A stretch of DNA of 30,948 nucleotides, taken from NCBI GenBank assembly GCA_001275005.1, contig JWZX01002175.1:1-30948 (forward strand), read 5' to 3'. The notes under the pieces were generated by a model, which had not been told where the DNA came from, did no database searches, and was given only the letters and a program-made list of their open reading frames with translations. Positions 1 to 8,200 of this stretch are shown here, in pieces. Position numbers and translations under genes: made by a program. The DNA comes from Chrysochromulina tobinii (Eukaryota; Haptophyta; Prymnesiales; Chrysochromulinaceae). Positions within the stretch are counted from its first letter, which is position 1, and every line of letters begins with the position of its first letter.

Positions 1-447
1 GTGGCGCCAGTGCACAGCTCAGTGGAGCATACTAACAGTGAAACCAGTACGTCTTAGCACAACAGCATGTCAACTACTGGCTCTTCAACATGTGTGGGGC
101 GGGACGAGATGCGCGCGTAGCAACTGTGTTTTATCTTGAAGTTAAATTAATCATTTATCTTGAAGTCGGATGCGCCACCCTCGACCCTGGTTCCACCTGT
201 ACGTGAGCTACGTCGCCTGGACCCTGCGCGCACCCACAACGGCGAGGAAACTATATGACGCTCAGGGCGACGTGTTGATAAACTGGCTGTCGAAATGCAG
301 AGGAGGCACCATGCCGCCAACTCTCGGCCGCAGTCGCGCCGTGATGGGCGCCCTTCACGCGTCTGTCCCCACGACCCGAGCCTGCTAAGTGATGAGCGCC
401 GCGCATTTGGCCAATGCCGTTATCGACCCTGGCCACCGAAGAGCGAG
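1..447. other. Intergenic region, no supported gene
   Basis: I see no convincing coding region here. The first 170 bases are AT-richer than the rest and contain a 12-bp direct repeat (TTATCTTGAAGT at 131-142 and 155-166). Short open frames up to about 78 codons are present on both strands but show no protein-like composition. The 3' flank of the Gly-rich gene on the minus strand must end in this stretch. Confidence 0.5.
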
Positions 448-1731
448 CTACTGCTGCGTCTGCCTCTCACGCTCTTCCCGCTCGAGGCGCTCACGGATCG
501 CATCTGCAGGCGAGATGCGCTTGTACGTTAGCCCCTCGCCCTTACCGCTGCCGCCGCCTTTGCCGCCTTTGCCGCCGCCGCCGCGCTTTCCGCCAACGTC
601 TCCGTCGCCGCCTCTGCCGCCTTTGCCGTCGGCGCCTTTGCCGCCTTTGCTACCTGCAAAGCGATCACTGGCACCGCCGTCGCCGGCTTTCACGCCTCCG
701 AATCGATCGCTGCCATCGCTGCCGCCCGCCGTGCTGACCGCGAACTGCTTGATCTTCTCGAGCTCGGCACGACGCGCCGCCTCACGCTCGGCGGCCGCCT
801 CGGCCTCACGCTCCTGCTGCGTCTTTCGGCCCGAGGGCTGCGGCGGCGGCGGCTGCGAGAGCTGCTTGTCCCTCGGCCCTTGCCGGCTTGAACCCTTGGC
901 AGCCAACGAAGGCGAGGCAGCGGGCGGGCGCGAGTCATGATGCGTCGCCGGCGATTGAGTCGACGGCGGCTGCTCGTGCGGCGGCCGCGCCTCATTGCGC
1001 GTGTCGCTGCCTTTGCCACCGTGGGCGCTGTCGCTGCCCTTGCCGCCGTGGGCGCTGTCGCTGCCCTTGCCACCGCGGGAGCTGTCGCCTCCTTTGCCGC
1101 CGCCGCCGCTGCTGCCGCCTCCGCCGAAGCGATCGCCACCGCCTTTGCCGCCGCCACCACCACCACCTCCGCCACCACCACCTCCTCCGCCTCCGCCACC
1201 ACCGCCGCCGCGAGGAGTCTTCGCGAACGAGGGCGTCGACGCGACGAGCCCGGAATCTTCCTCGTCGTCGTCGCCCCACCTCGACGAAGCCTTCGAAGAC
1301 TGCAAGAGGATGGGCGGCACAGGTGGAGCAGCAGCGGGATCTGGCAGTGGCGGCGGCGGCGGGTTGAGATCGGTTTGGCTGGTGGGCTTCTTGCTGGTGG
1401 TTGAGTCAGCCGTCTCGACCACCTCTGCAGGCACGTGGGGTGGCACCGCTGACTCTAATGTCGTGGCACCGGTACCGGTGCCGGTGGCAGGCACGGCCTC
1501 GTCCGCCGCGGCCGCTTCCGAATCGTGGCGAATGCGCCGACACTCCTCGAGTCGCGAGATCGAAGCCTCGACGAGCGTGAGCTGCTGCTTGAACGCGGCG
1601 AGCGGAGTACAAGTAGCAGTGAGCTGCATGGATCGAGTCGTGGACAAAGTTTCGCGCCCACGACCGCGCGGCGCGGCGGGTTGAAATCCCGCGTTTTCAT
1701 CCACATCCCGCAACTCGTTCCTTGAGTGCAT
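448..1731 (-). CDS. Glycine-rich, intrinsically disordered protein
   Basis: A single open frame of 427 codons starts at an ATG (1729-1731) and stops with TAG at 448-450. I do not recognise a family. Residues 35-75 look helical and may form a short coiled coil (KQQLTLVEASISRLEECRR). This is followed by a Pro-rich segment, an acidic patch (SSRWGDDDEEDSG), a run of about 24 glycines, repeated GGKGSDSAHGGKGSD units, a charged helix (QQEREAEAAAEREAARRAEL), more GGK-rich sequence, and a charged C-terminus (RERLEREERERQTQQ). The composition resembles disordered RNA-associated proteins, but no RRM, RGG-box cluster or other domain is visible, so a role in RNA binding is only a guess. A second in-frame ATG at 1627-1629 is an alternative start. 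The Gly run comes from a triplet microsatellite, so its length may vary between alleles. The gene lies head to head with the membrane-protein gene that starts at 1817. Confidence 0.5.
   Translation of the reverse strand: MHSRNELRDVDENAGFQPAAPRGRGRETLSTTRSMQLTATCTPLAAFKQQLTLVEASISRLEECRRIRHDSEAAAADEAVPATGTGTGATTLESAVPPHVPAEVVETADSTTSKKPTSQTDLNPPPPPLPDPAAAPPVPPILLQSSKASSRWGDDDEEDSGLVASTPSFAKTPRGGGGGGGGGGGGGGGGGGGGGKGGGDRFGGGGSSGGGGKGGDSSRGGKGSDSAHGGKGSDSAHGGKGSDTRNEARPPHEQPPSTQSPATHHDSRPPAASPSLAAKGSSRQGPRDKQLSQPPPPQPSGRKTQQEREAEAAAEREAARRAELEKIKQFAVSTAGGSDGSDRFGGVKAGDGGASDRFAGSKGGKGADGKGGRGGDGDVGGKRGGGGKGGKGGGSGKGEGLTYKRISPADAIRERLEREERERQTQQ
1148..1211. repeat. GC-rich triplet microsatellite (CCX)n inside the Gly-rich gene
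   Basis: A run of CCG/CCA/CCT triplets on the plus strand encodes the polyglycine tract of the minus-strand protein. The third base is mixed, so part of the tract is likely kept by selection or by old slippage rather than recent expansion. Confidence 0.75.
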
Positions 1732-1816
1732 GCATGCTTCGTCGCCGTCAAACGATCTCGGGCTCGTGTCTTTTTAAAAGAGACGCGTCCACATGTTCAG
1801 ACGTTGAAGTTGGAGC
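1732..1816. promoter_or_regulatory. Short head-to-head intergenic spacer, putative bidirectional promoter
   Basis: Only 85 bases separate the two divergent ATGs. A near-palindromic AT block, TTTTTAAAAG at about 1771-1780, is the only TATA-like element. The plus-strand gene could have an upstream exon, in which case this stretch would include an intron; I cannot tell. Confidence 0.35.
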
Positions 1817-4072
1817 ATGGAGGCCGCAATGGAATGGCCGATGGGGTGCATCGATAATGCTCCGGCGGTGGGCTCAACCAGCTTTGAAGGCCCAAACAGT
1901 TGGCGCGCCCTTCTCATCGACACGTCAACCAATCGCTCGATCGGCAGCACAACCCAAAACTGCTCCTTTTTCAGCGTTAATCATCATATCAACTCAACCT
2001 GCGCAGGCTTTCGCTGGGCTTTCGCTGCGCCGCAGGAGCTCTGCTGCCGGTGCGGCGGCGGTACCACCTTAGGTACCACCCTTATCTCGCGGGGTCGAGA
2101 GGATGATGGCAGCCTTGCGTCGAGCCGTGCGGGCCTCACCGTGGGCCTCGTCCTGGCCGGTTCGGCGCTCTTGCTGTGCATCGTGCTCGCCGTCTGGTAT
2201 GTCCGGGGGTACCGTGGCCCAAGTAGCGTCGGAGGCCCTACCCCAATTTTAGGTGGCCCGTCTTTCGTCGACGTTACCAAGTCCGACGAGGACGGCCTCG
2301 ACGTTGACGGGACGGAAGGCAACGACTTAGCCAACGACCTTCACGGCAACGTCGAGCAGCGCGGTGCGAGGATCTTCCCCCTCAATCTGAATCAGCTCAA
2401 CTTGAGCCGCGGGCTCATGCATCCCAATCCACCGACGCCACGCGGCCAGCTCATCTTGAGCTCGCTCACTGGGCCGACGGGAAGTGTGCTCTCGCCGGCC
2501 ACGCCACGCACGATCGCCAGTCGTATCACGCGCGTGCGCAACTCTGTGCGGCGGAGCGCCAGCACTACAACGGCGTCCAAGCCATTCATCGTCGATCAAG
2601 TGTGCCCGAAGCCGCCATTTACCGTCGAATTGCCGACGCCATCGGGCTCGGGAGCCCTGCTATCCCCGGAACTGCAATCGGAAATGCAATGGTCGCGGGG
2701 TCGTGACCACAGCGACAAGCAAGATGGCGAACAAGATGACATGCATGATGACTGCTCTTCTCTCTCGTCAAGTGCGTCCTCGACGCCCTCCATGTACTCC
2801 ACCGTCAGCATCAAAGCGCGTCATGGAAGCTTCTCCCCGTGCGGCGCGCACAGCCTGCACCCGCGCACAGCGAAGGCTCGGAAGTCCACTCCGGAGGCAT
2901 CAGCCATCGGCCAATTCACATTAGACGAGTTACTCGTCAGTGGATGTGGACAGTGGCCTGGCATCGACGAGCTCCTCACCGCCCAGTTGAACGAGTCGCC
3001 CCAGGACCGGATGCGCAGACTCGAATGGATTCGGCACTTTGTGAGTCAGGCCAAGCCGCAGAAGGCCTACGAGCTGGGTTGGGATGGCAAACGCTTCTTG
3101 ACGGCGGACCTCGGCGCATCCTGGGGCGACCAATGCAGGGGAAAGTACCCATGGAGCGATTTGAGCGTGGTGGCTGAGCTGGGCATCGAACGAGCATTGG
3201 CCATGGAGGCACGCATGCATCCACGCGCTCGAGCCATCAACGCGCTCTTCCAGGGCGACGACGATCACGACATGCATGATGACTGCTCATCTCTCTCGTC
3301 AAGTGCGTCCTCGACGCCCTCCATGTACTCCACCGTCAGCATCAAAGCGCGCCATGGAAGCTTCTCCCCGTGCGGCGCGCACAGCCACAGGCGCATGGCA
3401 TCAAAGGCTAAGACAGCCACTTCGAATCGAAGGCTCCTTAGCCTGAAGGCATCCATTGGGCAGTTCGATTTGGAAGAGTCGACACGCTCACCCCCGCAAG
3501 AATCGCGGGAGCCCAGCCTGCAGCCCGGCTGGAGCCCAGCCCTCGCCAATAAGGCGGACAGCGGCATCATCCCCAGGCCAAGCACACCAGGTACAGCCGC
3601 ATTCGCCAAGGACGAGGATAAGGCCGAGAAGGTGGACGAGGCCGTATCAGGTACGCCATCACGCGCTCCCGCATCGACACCCGCAAGCGGGCGCAAGCTC
3701 ATGGCTAAGTCACGTCCGTTCTGGGAGCTCCGGGCAGAGAAAGACGCCCGAAAGCCAGACAAGAGGGGCCGGATGAAGCTTTCGCCAAGGAGCGAGGCGA
3801 TACTGGTGGCTGATGATGATGTTGATGACGTCCAAGACGTCGAGACAGTTGAGCGGCGCAGCAAGAGCTTCGACGTCGCACGCAAGTGGACTTTGAGCAT
3901 GGAGGCCAAGGTCTACGACGAGGAAAGTGAGGACAGTGAAGAGAAGGAGAGGAGCATCGTGCCTACGCGCGCGCCGCGACGCGAGGCAACGTTGGAGCAG
4001 TTCATGAATCGCCTCGAGGCGAGGAGGAGGTCTTTTGTCGTCGTGGACTCTCCACATTTGATGGATTTGTAG
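1817..4072 (+). CDS. Single-pass membrane protein with duplicated Ser-rich segment
   Basis: The open frame has 751 codons and an in-frame stop lies just upstream (1805-1807). I do not recognise the family. Residues 1-104 would be a small ectodomain with six Cys (including CCRC near residue 76) and N-glycosylation sequons at N48 and N59. A transmembrane helix spans about residues 105-128 (LVLAGSALLLCIVLAVWYV) and is followed by RGYRG, so the long C-terminal part should be cytoplasmic. No signal peptide is visible at this start, which suggests either a signal-anchor or a missing 5' exon. The tail is Ser/Pro-rich and contains two nearly identical segments at about residues 309-346 and 486-523, each followed by an IGQF(T/D)L(D/E)E motif. 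Between them is a more ordered stretch (residues 370-480; WDGKRFLTADLGASWGDQ). The C-terminus is charged and partly acidic (DDDVDDVQDVE). Function is unknown. Confidence 0.6.
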   Translation: MEAAMEWPMGCIDNAPAVGSTSFEGPNSWRALLIDTSTNRSIGSTTQNCSFFSVNHHINSTCAGFRWAFAAPQELCCRCGGGTTLGTTLISRGREDDGSLASSRAGLTVGLVLAGSALLLCIVLAVWYVRGYRGPSSVGGPTPILGGPSFVDVTKSDEDGLDVDGTEGNDLANDLHGNVEQRGARIFPLNLNQLNLSRGLMHPNPPTPRGQLILSSLTGPTGSVLSPATPRTIASRITRVRNSVRRSASTTTASKPFIVDQVCPKPPFTVELPTPSGSGALLSPELQSEMQWSRGRDHSDKQDGEQDDMHDDCSSLSSSASSTPSMYSTVSIKARHGSFSPCGAHSLHPRTAKARKSTPEASAIGQFTLDELLVSGCGQWPGIDELLTAQLNESPQDRMRRLEWIRHFVSQAKPQKAYELGWDGKRFLTADLGASWGDQCRGKYPWSDLSVVAELGIERALAMEARMHPRARAINALFQGDDDHDMHDDCSSLSSSASSTPSMYSTVSIKARHGSFSPCGAHSHRRMASKAKTATSNRRLLSLKASIGQFDLEESTRSPPQESREPSLQPGWSPALANKADSGIIPRPSTPGTAAFAKDEDKAEKVDEAVSGTPSRAPASTPASGRKLMAKSRPFWELRAEKDARKPDKRGRMKLSPRSEAILVADDDVDDVQDVETVERRSKSFDVARKWTLSMEAKVYDEESEDSEEKERSIVPTRAPRREATLEQFMNRLEARRRSFVVVDSPHLMDL
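2740..2855 (+). repeat. 116-bp direct repeat, copy 1
   Basis: This 116-bp segment matches 3271-3386 with only two mismatches that I can see, both silent. It encodes a Ser-rich block (MHDDCSSLSSSASSTPSMYS and onward to GAHS). The copies start 531 bp apart, a multiple of three, so the reading frame is kept. Confidence 0.95.
3271..3386 (+). repeat. 116-bp direct repeat, copy 2
   Basis: Second copy of the segment at 2740-2855. Similarity stops sharply after the GAHS codons, but both copies are followed some residues later by the same short protein motif (IGQF), so the duplicated unit was probably once larger and its less constrained part has diverged, or recent gene conversion homogenised only this core. 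Confidence 0.95.
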
Positions 4073-4261
4073 CTGAGTCACGGTTCACTTCGACGGTTCA
4101 CTCTGGCGACAAACTGGCGACGCGGTTCACTGGTACGTGTTAGCCGCGGTAGTCGGTAGACCGGCCAAACCGTAGGTGGTCAAGTGCTCGAGAGTCGAGT
4201 GGCAAGTGCGCACACACTGGAACACAGCAGTTATGAGTTAACAGTTTTTTATTACCTGGTA

Positions 4262-4286
4262 TGTCAGTGGGTTTTTACCACTGACA
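4262..4286. repeat. Perfect 9-bp inverted repeat, 7-nt loop
   Basis: TGTCAGTGG (4262-4270) and CCACTGACA (4278-4286) are exact reverse complements around the loop GTTTTTA. It sits about 190 bases past the stop of the upstream plus-strand gene. It could be an RNA hairpin in the 3' UTR or simply a DNA palindrome. Confidence 0.85.
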
Positions 4287-4707
4287 CACAGCAGAGAGCA
4301 GTGCCGCGGTCGTGCACAATACCTGTCACCGGTCACCGCACGCGGCACGGCTGACCCGTACTCGGCACGCGTCTGCGCGGCGTGCCCTTTTCAGTGCTGG
4401 GCTCCCAGATTTTCGTCGGTATAGGGTATACGTGACTCGTGAGTAGCTCTACACTGTTTTACAGATTTACACATTACACGGTTTTCACCTGAGGGTGGCT
4501 GCGTGCAAAAACACACGAGTCACGCCGGGTGTGAAGCTGGGAAATGATTATCTTCCGTGATGGAAGCAGAGGTATGTGACAAGGTATGTGACTTTGTGTG
4601 ATCTCATAGGTTTCTGTGATACATCTGTGAAATCCGAAGGTGCGAAATCGAATCGAATCACGGGCCGACCCCTCAAAGTCAAAACTCAAATAACCCTAAC
4701 CGGCTAA

Positions 4708-4733
4708 GTCAATAACGTTACCGCGTTATTGAC
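4708..4733. repeat. Perfect 10-bp inverted repeat, 6-nt loop
   Basis: GTCAATAACG (4708-4717) pairs with CGTTATTGAC (4724-4733) around TTACCG. It is symmetrical enough to be a protein-binding site, or it could form a hairpin in a transcript from either strand. There is no T-run after it, and a bacterial-type terminator is not expected in this genome. Confidence 0.85.
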
Positions 4734-5242
4734 CCGCACCAATTTGGCGAAAGTAACTTTAGTCGTTTCTTACGGTTCGAGCACGTTATCCATATATAAT
4801 ATAAGGGCCCTCGAAAAGATAAACATAAAAAGTAACACAAAAAAGTAACGCGCCAGCGAGACCCAGGTCCCAGGCGGTCGAGCGTGGCCTCTGCGGACCG
4901 CCGTGTAACTACAATGGCGGGGAGGGCGGAGGCGTGACTGTATCCCGTGCGTGCACATGTAACATGTATCGCTGTATCGTCGACGAGACTCTCGACGAGA
5001 TCGGAGATGAGAGATGTAGTTCATCACGCATGTTTACAATCAAGAACCTTCCTAGCAAACGTAGTAATCAAACACGACGTTGTCCACACGCCACGTATCG
5101 CCATCCCTTCGCGTCGGTTGGTTGATCGTAGGCGAACACATTCCTAGACGGGTGGCCGTCACACCGACGAGTTTGATCGGATCGATGATCGAGCCATCCG
5201 CGTCGCGGTCCCCGACCTCACACAATGTCGCCCGTGCACGAT

Positions 5243-8200
5243 CTACTTGACCTCCGGCCTCTGGCCTTGCGAGACGCTCCCAAATGAGGCCCACACGTGG
5301 GAGCTCGACGCTTCACTGATGGAGAAGGCGAAGCCGTTGCCGCCCCTGCGCGGTGCGGAACGGGGGCTAGCTCCAGAGGAGCTCGTCGGTGACAGCAGCT
5401 CGTTGTAACGTGCCGAGGCTGAGGTTGAGGGCAAAGCCATCGCGGCTTGGCTGAGCGCAGCCTTTTGGCGCTCAGCCTCGGCGACCTTGCGAGCTTTCTC
5501 AAGGCGCCTGCGGCGTTTCCTCGCGCGCCCATATGTAACGGCGTCGTTGGCCATGCCGATGATGCGCGGCGCGAGCGCGAGCAGGATGGCGAGCGCGCTT
5601 GCCAAGTAGTAAGCCGGCGTGTTCCACGTGTTCTGGATGGTCCCTTTGAGATCCTCCCAGCTCAGGGAAGTGGGCCCTCGATACGGGAGGAAGGAGAAGA
5701 CGAATGCGAGGATCTCGATGGCGATGATGGAGCCCCACATAAAAAGATGCTCCAGAAAGTGCCATGAGTGCATCTCGATCGCGAGGCGCAGGTTGACGTT
5801 GATGCACACGAGCACCATGGCCGCGATCGAGATGGTCGCCAGGCCCACGTCGCCATTCAAGGGCGACGCGAGCGAGAGGCCCGGGTAGCCGAACGCGAGC
5901 GCGGGCACGAAGACGCAGAGCACCGCGGTCCAGATGGCCTCGAGCATCCACAGCACGAAGCCGGTGTGCGTGTAGTAGATGCGCAGCACTCCGGGCGTGT
6001 AACGGTCGGGCGAGCGAGCCGACTTCTCCTTGCTCAGGTCCTGGTCGAAGACGCAGAAGAGGATGATCGGGAACGAGGTGAGGACGATGTTGTACAGCTC
6101 AATGTACGGCTGCACGAAGATGCGCTCGCCGCTCGCAAGCGCCACCATCGTGTACGCGTACATGGCCAGCACGTTGGAGATGTTCTTGTAGAACATGTAG
6201 TAGCAGAAGAACGACGTCCGACGGTACACGAAGCGGCCGTGCACGAGCAGCAACGAGCGCAGGAAGCGGAACTGGCCGATGGCGAAGTCCGAGTTGTTGA
6301 CAGCCTGTCGCCCCTCCTTGCCGATGATGCCTACACCCACGTGGCCTGCCTTGATCATGGCGACGTCGTTGGCGCCGTCGCCGATTGCGAGGCAGCACGA
6401 GGAGGGCACCGACTCGCGGATCATGTTGAGCATCTGCGCCTTTTGATCCTTGCGAGCGCGGCATGCGACCACCGAGCGCGATCCGTGGCCAACCGCCGCG
6501 AGCACCTCCTTACACAGTAGCCCGCAGTACTCTATCGCCTTCTCGTCGAGGACGAGGCACAGCTCCGGCTTGTCGCCGCCCGCCGCGCCCGGGCCACCGC
6601 CACCGCCGCCGCTCTTCATGAGGGTGTGGCGCTCATGCAGCGCCGCACGCACAAGCTGAAGGTCGGGGTAACGGCTGTCGAGGAGCTCTGTCTGGTGCTC
6701 GAGGGCGAGGAGGAACTGATTGCGCTGCTCATCCTTCTTTTCTGGCTCCAGCAGCTTGCCCCACCAGAAGCACACCTCCTGTACCAAGTTCTTGCGCCCA
6801 GCCATTCGACTACCACGGTCGTTGGGTGCAAAGTTCTGACTGCCCTGCGAGTTGCGCCCCGTGGCGAAGGTGGACGAGATGTCGCCCGCCTGCGCGCGCT
6901 CGAGGACCTTGGAGGCGGCGAGCAGCTCCGAAGTCTTCACGTCGTTGAGCACGGGGAAGGTCTCGGTGGTGATCTCGAGCAGGTTGCACCCTGCGGGCAG
7001 GATGTTGCATGCGGTGGCGATGTTCTTGGCCGTGCCCACCTTGTCGCCGGTGAGCATCCAGATCTTGATGCCGGCGGCGCGCAGGTCAGCCAAGATTTCG
7101 GGCACGCCGTCCTGCAGCTTATCCTCGAGAGCGGTTGCTCCCTGCAGCGTATACTCCTTCTCGAGGCTCGCCTGCAGATCGCTGATCGCGTTTGGCTGGC
7201 CGAGCTTGAGCTTGCGCACCTGCTCCGGGTCCTGGTTGGCCGCTTGGTACTGGGCGTGCCATGCCTCGAAATCGGGCAGCTCACGCTTGACAAAGACGAG
7301 CGTGCGCAGCGCGATGTCGGCCCACTCGTACAGGAGCGCGTCGAGGGCGGCGCGGCTCTCGGGATCAGAGCCCTGGGAGCCCTGGGCGAGCAGAGAACCG
7401 TCCCCGTCAGCGAGGAGCACGGAGTCGGCGCCCTTTGTGTAGAGCCGAACGGGCGCGCCGCCGCCGAGGGAAGCGACGAGCGCTTCGGGCAGACGCACGA
7501 TGACGGACATGCGCTTGCGGCTCGACTCGTACGGAAACACCTCGAGCACCTCCACCTGATGCGAGATGCCAGTGCGCTTCTCGAGGATGGTGAGCAGCCC
7601 TTTGTCAGAATCGCGCGCTGTGTACTCGAACCCAAAGTATTCGGCGGCCGCGACGAAGGCCTGCTCGTCGGGCGACGACGCCGAGAGCTCCAGCTTTCCA
7701 TGGACGTACTCGAGCAGCACCGAGTGGTTCACGGCCAGGTTCAGCGCGAGCTCGCGGCTGAGCCAGCCCGGCGGGCCGTCCTGGTCGAGCGCCTGCAGCA
7801 GGCTCGGCTGCCCCTCGGCCTCTTCGAAGTTGCAATACGTGGAAGTGTGCTCCTTACACCCCACGAAGGCGGGAAAGGGGCCGCGCCAAATCTTGGGCGC
7901 CGCAGCGGGCGTCAGCAACGGGCGTGACGGCGTCGGCGTCGCCGGCGTCGGCTGCAGGCCATCAAAGGTAGGCACCAGATCGAGCCTGGGTGAGATCGGC
8001 TCGGGCGATAGGGAACCTACTTCAGGAGGAGAGGGCGGCGGCGAGTGCGCTGCTGGGATCGGCGCTGCAGCGGCGCGCATTGCGGCGATCGATTTGGAGA
8101 TCGCGGTCTCGCCGACGCCGTACGCATTTCCCTTGGGCGTGAAGACGTAGGAGCGCCGGAACTCCATGTGATTGGAGGTGAGTGTGCCCGTCTTGTCCGA

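Larger units (their letters stand above)
4073..5242. other. Convergent intergenic spacer, AT-richer, with two perfect hairpins
   Basis: No gene is supported in this 1.2-kb stretch, which lies between the 3' ends of the membrane-protein gene and the P4-ATPase gene. It is clearly less GC-rich than the flanking genes and contains runs such as TTTTTTATTA and ATATATAATATA. Both genes must terminate and polyadenylate here. I looked for a tRNA-like T-arm and acceptor pairing and found none. Confidence 0.6.

Noticed and set aside
389-1684. Plus-strand Pro-rich and Ala-rich frames opposite the Gly-rich gene
   Set aside because: They are low-complexity shadows of the CCX triplet tract, and several begin at GTG rather than ATG. 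The Gly-rich frame itself is only moderately supported, so this is a judgement.
4691-4700. TAACCCTAAC as a telomere-like tract
   Set aside because: It is less than two repeat units, interior to the window, and not part of an array.
4621-4800. Possible tRNA around GGTTCGAGC (4773-4781)
   Set aside because: The T-arm-like bases lack a pairing acceptor stem and a D-arm at the right spacing on either strand.
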